From Corylus avellana (lineage: Eukaryota; Streptophyta; Magnoliopsida; Fagales; Betulaceae), in contig NC_081551.1 of assembly GCF_901000735.1 (NCBI RefSeq), forward strand, positions 13,762,906 to 13,826,905: DNA of 64,000 nucleotides, in the 5' to 3' direction. The notes under the pieces were generated by a model. That model had not been told where the DNA came from. It saw only the letters and a program-made list of their open reading frames with translations, and searched no databases. This document shows, one piece after another, positions 1 through 10,531 of the stretch. The translations under genes and the position numbers were made by a program. Each line of letters begins with the position of its first letter. The first letter of the stretch is position 1.

Positions 1-1258
1 TTGTAGGTGTTGCTAATAGGATTGAGAAATTTCATAGGGATTTTTTTGTGGGGTAGAGTTGGTGACGAGTTCAAGGTCCATTTAGTCAATTGGTAGAAGA
101 TTTGCTCCCCGACATACGCCAATGCTTTGGGGGTTGGAAATCTGATTTAGTTTAATTGAGCTCTTTTGGGGAAATGGTTATGGCATTATGCTACGGAGAA
201 GGAGGCTTTATGAAGATTGGTGGTGGAAACCAAATGTAATAGCATGAGGGGAGGTTGGTATTCCAATGAGGTAGTTGGGCCCTTCGAAGTGGGGTGTGGA
301 AAAACATTAAAAGGGGGTAGGGATTTTTTTTCTAGTTTTATCAGATAAGAGCTGGGAGATGGGTCTAAGATTAGGTTTTGACATGATTTGTAGTGTGGGG
401 ATCATCCTTTGAAGGCAACTTTTCCGGAATTGTTTAGTATTGCTCGCAATAAGGAGGCTTGGGATCATGTGCAATTTTCTAACAGCAAGCTTCAGTGGAA
501 TATATCATTTACCATACTAATGCATGATTGGGAAACTGACTTTGTCACTTTGTTCTTTGACCTTTTGTACTCTCAAGTTGGATCCCCGCCAAAACGCAGA
601 CGTTTGAAGTAATATATTCTTATCATGTGCTTTGCACTCCCGCTGGCTCCCAATTTCCTGATAAAAGCATTTGGGAATATAAGGCTTCTTTGAGAGCGAT
701 GTTCTTTGTGTTGACGACTGTGTTAGGGGAGATCTTAATTTTGGATAACTTGAGGAAGAGGAACGTCATAGTGATGTATTGGTGTTGTATGTACAAGAAG
801 AGTGGAGAGGCCATAGATCATCTTCTTCTACATTGAAGTGGCGAGAGAATTATGGATTTCGACCTTCCGTCTTTTTTGTATAGGGTGGGTCATGCCTAAA
901 TGGGTGATAGAGTTGTTGGCTAAATGGACAGGTTAGTCGGGAAGTAGTAACATTTTAGAAGCTTGAAGGATGGCCCATCTGTGCTTAATTTGTTGGATTT
1001 GGAGAGAGCAGAACGTGAGGAGCTTTGAAGATTGCAAGATTGCAGTGGCAGAGCTAAAACGGTTATGTTCAAATCTCTTTATGCTTGGATAGCAGTGTTT
1101 AATAGTCCTCACTTTTTTGTTTTACTGAACTATTGGACTTCTCTTCTTTTTCCCCCTACTTGGGGATCCCTCTCGTATACTTTCTATATACTTAGGTTGT
1201 GCCTCTCTGCGCTTTCTAATGGGATTAATTTACTTATAAAAATAAAAATAAAATAACA
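1..1258 (+). mobile_element. 3' part of a degenerate L1-type LINE
   Basis: The plus strand encodes broken pieces of a plant L1-type LINE pol. Near position 20 it reads as the RT-thumb motif RIEKFHRDFLWG. At 409-612 and 627-834 it matches the C-terminal region and zf-RVT domain of the intact LINE at 25263-27834 (for example LDNLRKRNVIVMYWCCM). Frameshifts and stops separate the pieces. The 3' end is TTACTTATAAAAATAAAAAT near 1230-1250, the same terminal style as the other LINEs here. The 5' part lies outside the window. It sits downstream of the last visible diacylglycerol kinase exon, so it may lie inside an intron of that gene. Confidence 0.85.
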
Positions 1259-1567
1259 GGTTAAGATTCTCGAAAAGTCAAACTCGTATTGCAATTGATA
1301 CATGTCACACTTGTTGTCAAGTCATTCCTAGTGGCAGCCAAGATGAGTAAAAAACAAGTTCAATAGGCAAGACACACTAGCCACACTAACGTCCTAGTCC
1401 AAGAAGAATACATTAACTAGAGATATCTTATAGCGATAAAGCATGTTATGTATAGATACTTTGAAAAACCACACCTGATCTTTAAAAAGTGTAGGTCAAA
1501 TAAGCAGAAAATTCAATAAGTTAAATATTTTATCATAAATAGGATGAACAAAAAGAACTATAGCTAC

Positions 1568-4035
1568 CTGACTACAGAACTTTTCTGGATTTATCTCCCG
1601 AGTAACATGAACTTCATAAGCAACCTTTGCATCACATCCAATACCTAGAAAACCAAAAATAGCAAAGATCAGATAGGTCCAAGAAACAAGAATTAAAAAT
1701 AGAAACTTCAGAGAAATACCTAAATAGTTCATCATGAACTTGGATTGCACTTTATTAACTTTGCGTTCTGGATTTTCTTCTCTAATATTTACTTTCCAGC
1801 GATCTACCATTGTAACTGCAGCATGATTAATGTTCTGCAAAAGTGTGGTCAAGCCACCTTGTCCATCAACTGTAGAAAAACCTCTTCCCCACTGCAGTAC
1901 CCTTGACAAATCATTTCCTGTACCGAGTGGAAGGATAGCAACAGGTGGAGGTGATTCAAAATTGTGCTTCTCGATTGCATCAAGGACCCATGAAACGGTG
2001 CCATCTCCACCACAGACCAAAACCTTAAAGTATTGTACTTTACTGAACAAATCCAAACCCACCTCAGGGCCCTGAGAAGCAGTCAATTCAAAAATCTGCA
2101 AATGGGAACAAAACTCAGCCAAATATCCCAATCACATCAGCATGAGAGAGAGAGAGAGAGAGAGAGAGACACAGAGAGAAGATAGTAGATTAGTAACAAT
2201 TTCTATATTTTTAGGCTATTGTTTTCTTATAGGTCTCCTTATCTGAGGAAGTAACTCAATATTAAAATTGGTGAGTAAGAAGAAAAAAAAAAAAGAAGTT
2301 TTTCAGACCATTTTTATGGTAATAGATTCATTTAGTACACCCACTACAAATCATAGAATGATATGGCTATATTTATACCCTAACAGAGGCTTCTAGGTGC
2401 CAATAAATTGTCCAATGAAACAGTTAGCATGAACAAGATGAGATGAGTAGGAGGAAGTAGTGAGAGGACCAAATTATTTATTTTAGTTAACAACTTTAAT
2501 CCAAAAATAAGTCAGTGGAGCCCAAGAATAATTTACATGCAGACAAAACAGTTTACCAAATATTGAGAAAATCGATCGAGTTATTTCTGGGAACCCACTA
2601 GCCATCCTCGCATAGCATTGTAGCAAGAATTAAACTGCATTTAAGCATATGCAGGGTAAAGAATAAAGAATTTTGAACTTCGCTTATTTGTGTTCTGTTC
2701 GTGTTGTAATTATTGGAGAGCAAACAGGGGAGTTGTGGACCCAAAATGGGTCTTCAACAAGCAGAAAGAGCCAATTTGCGATAATATATGTAATGTGCAA
2801 CAGCAATTAGGAAGTACATAATCCAGCCAGGCCTAGGTATTTTCAACAAAAGTCATTGTTTCACATAAACCGTAATAAGATTGATAGGTACTAAAGAGCT
2901 CAAAAATCACCTGCACAGGGTTTAATAGCATGTTCAGTCTCCACCGAAGAGTAGGCCCATCTTGACCTCCACTCCTGGCATTTATAAATACCAAAACAGG
3001 TCTGGCATCTTGCGGCAAATCAACCAGTGCAAGTTTCTTAATTTGACAATACGTGGCAGTTCCATTTTTTCTTTGTCTTAACCCATTATGGATCCCCTTT
3101 ACACTGAGTGGTTTGCCATCCTTCTTTTTGTAATCAATATTCAAATCAACACTGGGCCTCTTCAAATCAGCAAGGCCATTAAGCGCATAATCCACAGCTG
3201 TATCAGTCACTGAAGCATCTTGCAACTTACCATTAATAGAACGACTGCTTCCACGGCTGCTGCGGTGGTTCCTTCTTTTAATCTGACCATAAACAGAAGA
3301 AGATATAATTTCCTTTGTGATAGAAGTTAGCATTCCAACTCCACTGTTTGCTTCATCAACTTCTTTAACGCAGAGTGGAGAAAGAATAGTCCTTTTAAGA
3401 GGACCCAGATCACAAACATCACCAGATTCTTTCTCCATTTTGGCATGACATTTGACATGAATGAGGCGCTGACACCATAGGCAATGCCATGTAGGAGATG
3501 CATCAAGAAAAGGAACACCACATGGTTCATCACAGTAAAAACAGAAAGCAAATACATCAGGGTTATCATCCATATTAACCCATTTTTCTGACCAGTGGTG
3601 TCGAACATGGTTAAGACCGGCTTGTGCCAAACACTTACAATCCTTTACTGCAAACTGAGAACAATTAAAATGAGCTGCTACACCACAGACAGAGCAACGA
3701 TGGACAGGAGTAAGTGATGAAGCTTTTGTACCTAAATTTTGAGGAGACACCAAGGAAGTCAAGCAAACACTGCACATGGATGGCTCTTCACAATAAGCAA
3801 AATCTTCGATCCACATATGATGTGATAGGGGCAATTTTAGATTATTCCAAACTTCTTTCTTTGCTGTCGCCGCAGCTTTAACCCATTTTAGAGACGTCCT
3901 TTTTTTCCACCTAAGAAACGTATATATGACAGCCAGAAGCCCAAATGATCCAATGGCAAGACATCCAAAAACAAATGGATAGTAGGCATCGGAGCTGGTC
4001 AGCAACCGTACAAGCGAATTGCCCAAATAAACCAT
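1568..4035 (-). CDS. DGK: Diacylglycerol kinase, plant cluster I (DGK1/DGK2 type), 3' part missing
   Basis: The family phosphorylates diacylglycerol to phosphatidic acid with ATP; cluster I plant enzymes are anchored to membranes by an N-terminal segment. Three exons join with GT/AG borders and matching phases: 4035-2911, 2095-1720 and 1644-1568, giving 526 residues without a stop. A hydrophobic segment lies at residues 20-41. Two cysteine/histidine-rich C1 domains lie at about 72-135 and 147-208 (for example [14 protein letters not shown]). A serine/arginine-rich linker follows. The kinase domain starts near 345, with GGDGT at 404-408 and LGTGNDLSR at 432-440. I chose the ATG at 4035; the frame stays open back to 4056 but offers only a TTG there. 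The last roughly 200 residues (accessory domain) are absent. After the donor at 1567 there is only AT-rich DNA and then a LINE, so the remaining exons are either beyond the left edge or lost. Confidence 0.93.
2096..2910 (-). other. DGK intron 1
   Basis: Intron with donor CAG|GTGATT at 2911/2910 and acceptor TTTGCAG at 2096, joining codons in phase 0. It is AT-rich and contains the (AG)n run at 2144-2169. I see no coding sequence in it. Confidence 0.85.
2144..2169. repeat. (AG)n microsatellite
   Basis: Thirteen AG units in a row inside DGK intron 1. Confidence 0.95.
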
Positions 4036-4700
4036 GAGAGGGAGCCTAAATTTCAACCGTCAATTTCAGTTTTGTCTCACAGCTGACAGATTTGATGGTA
4101 TCCAGCTCCAAGCAGATTATGCATACAAAAGCTGATCATATGAAAACACACAATTCATGAGAAAAAAAAACATACATCAACACATATAAAGAGAAAGCAC
4201 ATCAAATACGAGTTTTCTATACCATAAAATCAAAATTCAGAAAAGATAATTGAATAAAGTAAGCCAAAAGTAGCTATATCAAAATCAAGCACGAAAGTTC
4301 AATACAAGCTTCGCAAGGAATTAAACCAAACATTCACATATGAGGCAATAGCAGATGAATTACATCACAGGAATCAAATTCTGCGTAAAAAATTATCTGA
4401 TCCCTGGAAATTCAGATCTGAAAAATTAAACAATATAAAACTATATCTATAGAAATGGAAAATGAATAGAATGAATCAATCAAGAACGAATACCTCGAGA
4501 AGAATACCTAGAATCCAGAATGCGTGCGCTTGTGTTCGTGTTTGGGAGAGAGGATTTTCGCCCTTTGAAAAAGTAGCTTGAATGGAAGAAAATCCTCAGA
4601 TGCGAAGAGAGAGAGAGAGAGAGAAAGAGCCTCCTGCTGCTTCGATATACCAGTCCGCGGTGAATGTTAAAAATATATATAAAGAATAAAGAAGACCAAA
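4036..4700 (-). promoter_or_regulatory. DGK 5' leader and core promoter
   Basis: On the minus strand a TATATATA box lies at about 4672-4683. A transcript start near 4645 would give a leader with a (GA)n/(CT)n run at about 4607-4626. Possible donors (CTAG|GTATTC near 4508, CGAG|GTATTC near 4494) and the AT-rich stretch 4060-4480 suggest a leader intron before the ATG at 4035. TATA and CT-rich leader are typical of plant promoters; the start and leader intron are inferred. Confidence 0.5.
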
Positions 4701-4892
4701 AAAAAAAAAAGAATGAAGAGGGAAAAGGGCGGGACTTTTTTTGCGCAACGAACGCGGCTTGCCTTCTGGGAACGGCCGTGCGCCCCAACGAACGTGGGGT
4801 CCAAATCCGTGTCTCCGTGTGGCTATGTGAGCTATGTCGACCCTTTCGTGTCCAGATTCTGAATCTTGAATCTGAATCTTTTTTAAAAATAG

Positions 4893-5327
4893 AAAAAAAT
4901 ATAAAAAAGCCCCCTAAATTATTAGTCGTTTTCCATTTAGCTCCTTAATGTTCCAAAAGTGATAAAGTAGCCCTCCCAAACTTCTAAACTATTGCATTTT
5001 GGCCAGTCCGTTAGTCAAAACCGTCAATTTGGATGGAAACTTCAAAACGACGTCGTTTTGTTATGGGTAAGTTACTACAATGCCCTTTTATGAAGAAAAA
5101 AAAATTGAAAAAAATATAAAAAAGCTCCCCAAACTACCAGCCATTTTCATTTTAACCCCCTAATATTCAGAAAGTGATAAAGTAACCCCTAACAAAATGA
5201 CGTTGTTTTGCGGTTTCCGTCCAAATTGACGGTTTTGATTAACGGAGTGGCCAAAATGCAATAGTTTGATAGTTTGGAGGGCTAAAAACGGCTGGTAGTT
5301 TGAGGGGTTTTTTTATATTTTTCCCTT
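4893..5327. mobile_element. Foldback (MITE-like) element, copy 1
   Basis: Both ends carry the same sequence in opposite orientation. The left end reads through CCCCCTAAATTATTAG and GCATTTTGGCCAGTCCGTTAG; the right end is its approximate reverse complement, ending GGTAGTTTGAGGGG. The left-end sequence starts again in direct orientation at about 5104, so the element looks like a composite or internally duplicated copy. The interior has the palindromic motif AACGACGTCGTT. No protein is encoded. A relative lies at 41993-42574. Confidence 0.75.
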
Positions 5328-6252
5328 AAAAAAAAAAAATCGCTTGGGCAAATAAGAGAGAGGTAAGTTAGGGTGAGGGATTTGTGAGGGATGCTTTCCA
5401 TTGTCAATTTGTACAAACTGATTCGGTAGAAGGTAAAAAAGAAATGTGACCAAGAAGGATCCCAATCTAGTGGGATAAGTATCAGTAATTATTTTTTCGA
5501 GTTGCTAATAATTTGAATAAATAATGTGAGAAATTCTATATAGAATTCACCTGTCTAAATAATTTTTGAGTTGTCCGATCAGTTATGATGAGTCCCATAT
5601 AAAATATTTCACATTACTTGTGTTAGATAATAGATATTTGAAGGAAATATGTTATCTTACGAAGGTATCTAGTTATCTTCATTATACGAGTCTTTTAGTA
5701 TGTATTTTTTAGTTGGAATGTTAAGTGCTTTTTTGGTGTTTTTTTGGTTCTAGGCGGATATTATTTTCTTAAAAAAAAAAACAAAAAACAAAAAATAAAG
5801 TGGCCCTTATTTCTTTCACCCAACTTTTAGAAAATAATATCCACCTAGAACGAAAAGAACAAGAAAACACTAAGAGAACCCTTACTATTTTCCCTTTTAC
5901 TTATTGTTTTTAGTGATAGTAGTAAATAAGGAGTGCATCTTCTTTGAGTATGAGTTTATCTCCAATGACCATAGGAGTTTTACTCCAAATCCAAGCCGTC
6001 GTATATTTTTTATCTAAATGATGATCAGTTAATAAAGAGTAAGCAAATAATTAATCACAAATCTTATGTTTGAAAAAGGTTTTAAGTTATCTTAGAGTTT
6101 AAAAGATTTAAGTTTTCTTAAAATCTAATTATCTATCACGTTGCGTGATAGATTTGTGCTGCTTGATTTGTTAATTTATCGTCTTTCTTGGCATCTACGA
6201 GTTGATGTGGGATAGAAAGTTTGGATATTTGGAAGAGAATAACTTATATGTG
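5328..6252. other. AT-rich intergenic stretch
   Basis: No open frame with protein character and no RNA gene seen. The only structure noted is the hairpin at 5722-5884. Confidence 0.6.
5722..5884. repeat. Small foldback hairpin
   Basis: The left arm contains GGTTCTAGGCGGATATTATT. The right arm (about 5830-5884) contains its near reverse complement, AATAATATCCACCTAGAAC. The arms are about 50 bp and flank an A-rich loop. It is probably a small MITE. Confidence 0.6.
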
Positions 6253-7272
6253 GAGGTTGCACAAAAGTGACTTTTTGTGCTCACCATTCAATGATTGACA
6301 ACAAACCTTATTTCAAATTAGAAAAAAAGTTTAAATGCACTAGATTATACCAACTTATTATTAAACCCAAACCCTTATTTTCCCTGTTATTACTCTTCTT
6401 TTATAACCCAAACATCAACCACCCATTGCCGCCACACATCAGCCCACTGCCGCCACACCCAGGCAGATTTCCACCACCGGTAAGTGATATATATATTTTT
6501 TTCTCTAACTCTCCGTCTTTGTTCCACTCTAGCTTTTATACGTTTTTTCTCTAACTCTGCCGTCGCCGCAAACACCACTTAAGGACAACTTTTCTTGAAA
6601 AACAAAGAATTTTGCAACCCATATGAAAAGTAGCTGGGCGGCGGCTTTGCTTGTATACGTTGTTATTATTAAGTGGTGTTTCTCTTGATTTTTTTTTTTT
6701 AATATCAAAAGTTAATTGGTCCCTTTATTTTATATGAAATATTATGGTGCAGACGACGGCGATCTGGGCAGTGGGCTTGGCCACGGCGTGCTGGGCGGCG
6801 GTAGTGAATTGGGCGGCAGCAGTGAACTGGGCTGGACAGCGGCGAGGCTCGAACTCCTGAGCGGTGCGAGTGAACTGGGCAGTGGGGTTCGCTGGGTGGT
6901 GTGGGTGTGGCGATATTGGTGCAGATGACGGCGATCTGGGCAGTGCGCTCGTCCACGGCGAGCTGGGCGGCGGTAGTGAACTGGGTGGCGGCAGTCAACT
7001 GGGCTGGACGGCGGCGGGGCTTGATTTCTCTATTCATCTTTTCCCGAGCAGTGCTGGTGAGTTGGACGGCGGTGGACTAGTCGACGGCAAGCTGGGCGGC
7101 GGTAGGCGAAGGAAAACTAAGACAGCTGAGAGAGAAAGAAAACTGAGAAAACTCACGGTCTGTTTAATTAGAAGGTATAATCTAGTGCACCCAGCAACTT
7201 TTTCTAAGTTGCTCCAGGCTGATGTGTCAGTCGTTTAGTGGTTGGCACAAAGTCCACCTTTTGTGCAACCTC
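6253..7272. mobile_element. 1-kb DNA element with long terminal inverted repeats and GC-rich interior
   Basis: The ends 6253-6285 and 7240-7272 are inverted copies (GAGGTTGCACAAAAG at the termini). A second matching pair, TGCACTAGATTATACC at 6336-6351 and its reverse complement at 7174-7189, lies at the same 83-bp offset from each end, so the inverted repeats are about 99 bp. I saw no clear target-site duplication. The interior is far more GC-rich than its surroundings and is built of internal duplications. Long inverted repeats around unrelated GC-rich sequence resemble a Mutator-like element with captured DNA (Pack-MULE), but no source gene is recognised. Short open frames run both ways and look low-complexity (Gly/Leu/Ser- or Arg/Pro-rich). 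Confidence 0.75.
6755..7030. repeat. 172-bp internal duplication in the TIR element
   Basis: The block starting GACGGCGATCTGGGCAG at 6755 recurs at 6927, a 172-bp period, with GGGCGGCGGTAGTGAA in both. A shorter third relative (GACGGCAAGCTGGGCGGCGG) lies near 7083-7102. Confidence 0.85.
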
Positions 7273-7420
7273 AGTACCCAAGACACTCTCTATTTGGAAT
7301 GATTGTGTAGATTTTCCATCCCACTAGTGGAGAAGCGTCACTTTTGCTTCATCAACTGTTGCGTTTATTAGGGTGAATTTGAAGCCTAAGCAATAATAAA
7401 TCAGAGTCTTACACAAAGAC

Positions 7421-7500
7421 ACTTTGTACAGATCTGAACTTTGCCGACAAAGATGGAGAGACTTTGTACGGATCCGGAGTTTGCCGACAGAGATGGAAGT
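7421..7500. repeat. 40-bp tandem repeat, two copies
   Basis: ACTTTGTACAGATCTGAACT at 7421 recurs at 7461 as ACTTTGTACGGATCCGGAGT. Both are followed by TTGCCGACA(A/G)AGATGGA. The period is 40 bp. Confidence 0.85.
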
Positions 7501-7860
7501 TTTTCGTTATTAAAAAAAAAAAATGTTTTGACGTGTTAGAGCATATCAAATAAACATTTATCACAAATAATTTATATTACATGTCCCTGCAAGATGAACG
7601 GTTCATAAAATAATTTTGAGTGTTTTATATTTTAAAGTATTTATTAATAATTTTATATTAAAAAAAAAATTATCCTAATAACTTTGCATCGGTGATGAAG
7701 GCCCATAATGATCTGTATTCTCTATAAAATCTATTGATTCTATTTGGTAGAAGAAGTTTCATCTACGTTTCTAGAATTTATTCGTGATTGACAAAGAGAG
7801 TTACGGCCGGCAAGTAAGTGAAGGAAAACGACAAATTGGTGAATAGTTGTTGTCGCGTTT

Positions 7861-8226
7861 CAATGCCATAACGGGTTGGATACGTGTTGTTCGGGATCCT
7901 TCTGCGTTTTGATTTAAGTAAATATGACAACTAATTTATATTAAGTTGTAGTCGTTTGATTTTTATGAGGCCTTTCTTCATCGATCAACTCTCTCTAGAA
8001 AGTTGATTTTGGGGCAGGTGGAGTGGGTACTCAAGTGAGCAATGCCATAATGGGTAGGATACGTGTTGTTCGGGATCCTTCTGCGTTTTGATTTAAGTAA
8101 ATTAATATGACGACTAATTTATATTAATTTGTAGTCGTTTGATTTTTATGAGGCCTTAATTTCTTCATCGATCAACTCTCTCTATACAGTTGATTTTGGG
8201 GCAAGTGGAGTGGGTGCTCAAGTGAA
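7861..8226. repeat. 179-bp tandem duplication
   Basis: The unit beginning CAATGCCATAACGGGTTGG at 7861 repeats from 8040. Both copies run through TACGTGTTGTTCGGGATCC and GGAGTGGGT(A/G)CTCAAGTGA. The second copy has small insertions. No coding content was recognised. Confidence 0.88.
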
Positions 8227-8496
8227 GTTGCAATTGACAGTTGCTTAATTGGAAGAGATATTTTTCTGTTTTCGGTCGACCACCCATTGGATTTTTTTAA
8301 TAGAACATTTTTATTCAGCTTTTTTATATTAAAATTTTCTTCAAATTTTGTAGAATAACTTAACTTTTTTGCTTTATTCTTCTCTTTCCTTCTTTCTCTT
8401 CTTTCACTCCATTAGTTTTCTTAGTAGCCAACCACAGATGTGAGGGATATCTATGTCCAAGTTGGGCGGTAGAAGAGGGTGGGTGTCTTTCGTATG

Positions 8497-8840
8497 TTGC
8501 TTTATGGAAAGTTAGAGGATTAAATGAAGTGAAAAATGTATGCATATTATAAATCTCCTCAAGCCATGGAAGGCTGGCAGCATAATGACATTATAGGAGA
8601 CTAAATTGGAACGATTGTCCAAGAGCATCATGCAAAGCTTGTGGGGTGGACAACAACATCTAGACTGGTGTTAAAGGGGAATCAGGTGCCATTTTAGTGA
8701 TTTTGGATGAGAGAGTTGTGGAAAAAATTGAAGAATGCGTGGAAATTACCAGTTTGAGTGGCCATTTGTTAGTGTTTATGGGCATAGCCCTAATTCAAAT
8801 GTTGACAGTCGGCTATTATGGGAGGAGGAGAACTAGAGTT
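8497..8840 (+). mobile_element. Degenerate LINE endonuclease fragment
   Basis: Read across frames, the plus strand gives WKVRGLNEVKN, then pieces like SCKACGVDNN, then RVVEKIEECVEI, then VSVYGHSPN..SRLLWEEE. These follow the order of the apurinic-type endonuclease domain of plant L1 LINEs (WNVRGLN, SLWG.QHVDW, DKRVVEKIE.CV, VYGPN..RLLWEE). Stops and frameshifts are frequent, so it is a fossil. No RT part follows. Confidence 0.7.
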
Positions 8841-8956
8841 GGTGAACTTCTCCTGCCGGGTTTATACTTTATATATATTTAATATTAATGCGTGCAGCTT
8901 GTAAGCCAAACCTGCATGAGTTTGACTCGTTTAATAATTGAGACTAATTTAATTAG

Positions 8957-9163
8957 AGCATGTTTGAAATTACGTTATCAAGCTTAAAAAATATTTTTAG
9001 TGCGTAAAAAGTTGTGCCAAGTAAAAATGGATTAGTTTGGTAAACACACCTTTCTTTTTTATTAATTTTTTTTTTTTTTGTTCTAAAAATGCCCAAAACT
9101 GTGTTTTGGAAGAAGCTTAAAAATGAGGTTTTTTCTCAATGCAATTCCAAATAGGCTCTTAGT
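8957..9163. mobile_element. Possible hAT-type MITE
   Basis: The ends GAGCATGTTTGAAATTACG and (reverse complement of the right end) GAGCCTATTTGGAATTG resemble the GGGCCTGTTTGG termini of many plant hAT MITEs. I could not find an 8-bp target duplication, so the borders are tentative. Confidence 0.4.
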
Positions 9164-9450
9164 GTTCAAACTCGACTCATTAATTAACCAAGCTCAAACT
9201 TAGCTTATTTGAACCAAACTCTAGTCTATTTACAAGTTTTTTTGGGGGGCGTAAGTACATCAAACAAAGATTACAATAATAAAAACAACAAAAAAAAAAT
9301 GGCTAGACAACCCAACAATAAGCTTGAAAATAAACAGAATAAACATAGGAAATAAGAGAATACATCAAATGAATGATGCAGCTCTATGCATTCTTGGCAC
9401 GAAGTCCATGAACTTTGGCTGCTAATAAAAACTATTAAATAAGGCACGAG

Positions 9451-9683
9451 TAGGGGCATGATCGTCCCGAGACTCTTCAACCCTATCCAAACCCCTAGAA
9501 AATGAAAAGTAAATAGGGGCATGACCGTCCCGAAACCCTTCAACCCTATCCAAACCCCTAGAAAATGAAAAGTAAATAGGGGCATGACCGTCCCGAAACC
9601 CTTCAACCCTATCCAAACCCTTAGAAAATGAAAAGTAAATAAGGGCATAACCCTCAAGATACCCTTCAACCCTACCCAAACAT
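9451..9683. repeat. 63-bp minisatellite, about 3.7 copies
   Basis: The motif CCCTATCCAAACCC recurs at 9481, 9544, 9607 and (as CCCTACCCAAAC) 9670, an exact 63-bp period. Each unit also has GAAAATGAAAAGTAAATA and GGGCATGACCGTCCCGA. Because 63 is divisible by 3, the minus strand stays open through the array as a repeated 21-residue hydrophobic peptide; this is not evidence of a gene. Confidence 0.92.
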
Positions 9684-10383
9684 TTGTTGGATAACAACTA
9701 CAGCAGAAATGAAGGGACAGAGGGAGGGAAGAAAACAAGAAAAAAAAAAACAAAAACAAAAACAAAATACAAACAACATCGGCATCAATGAAGGATAGGG
9801 TGGAGGAAGGCAGCGAGGACACGGTGGAAAGCCGCAAACGTGTGTAAGACGCTCACCGACAAGTGAAGACCATGCGTCAGCAGTGGATGCCAAGAGCCGA
9901 AAAGCAACCTTTGAAAATTGGCAGCAAAGGTGGAAGGTGGCAGATAGAGGGGATACGTCATGCACAGTAGAGAGCTACCCACGTGTCAAAGAGTGTGAGA
10001 CACGGGCTAGCGAGTGAGATACATTTGCAGTCGTGTGGTGGCCAGGTGGAGGAGTTTCTAGTGATGGCTGGAAGCAGAGAGGCCCAAGAGTAAGGTGAAA
10101 TAACGTGTTTGGGGGTGGGACATCCTGAAGTGAACGGATTTGGTTTTAAAAAACCCAAAATCCAAAAACTTAAAAAATGAGGTAAATTTCATGTTGGGAA
10201 TGACTAGAAGAGGTGGAAAAATATCTAAGGGTAATGGATAGAGCCTCTAAAGAGGCAAGTAGAGCCTCAAGAAAGGCAGTTGGAGGTGGGAAAGGGAGGG
10301 GGAGAAGGAAGAGGAGAGTAGAGGGGGAGGAGGAGGGTCATGACTCCCTCCCATCTCTTCTTGCTCTATTCTTTTACGGACTG
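9684..10383. other. Intergenic stretch without recognised gene
   Basis: Overlapping minus-strand frames of 65-188 codons are low-complexity and resemble no family I know. A purine-rich GAGGAAGAGG-type run lies near 10270-10340. No RNA gene seen. Confidence 0.5.
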
Positions 10384-10531
10384 GGATCCTATCTGGTCCA
10401 TTTGGACTGGAGGGGATCTAGTCCTTGTAAATGCAGGGGCATAATTGTCCAAAAATTTTTTTGGCAACAATTATGCCCCTACAATAACAAGGACTGGATC
10501 CCCTCCAGACCAAACGGACCGGAGAGGATCC
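10384..10531. mobile_element. 148-bp hairpin MITE
   Basis: The left arm from 10384 (GGATCCTATCTGGTCC through AGGGGCATAATTGT) is matched by the reverse complement of the right arm ending at 10531 (ACAATTATGCCCCT through GGACCGGAGAGGATCC). The arms are about 65 bp with few mismatches around an AT loop. It is non-coding. Confidence 0.85.

Noticed and set aside
4036..4056. Upstream TTG start for DGK
   Set aside because: Plant genes start at ATG; the ATG at 4035 gives the expected short N-terminus before the membrane segment.
4480..4948. Frames over the DGK promoter (102 codons minus, 94 codons plus)
   Set aside because: They overlie the TATA box and leader of DGK and contain poly-Phe, poly-Lys and Ser/Leu runs from simple sequence.
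6705..7238. Overlapping frames on both strands (110 and 124 codons) in the GC-rich TIR element
   Set aside because: They are Gly/Leu/Ser- or Arg/Pro-rich products of duplicated GC-rich DNA, open on both strands at once, without introns or a recognisable domain.
9451..9683. CRISPR-like array
   Set aside because: The units are directly adjacent with no unique spacers, and the genome is that of a plant.
9271..9837. 188-codon minus-strand frame with hydrophobic repeats
   Set aside because: It is open because the underlying minisatellite has a 63-bp period; outside the array it is low-complexity, with no family match.
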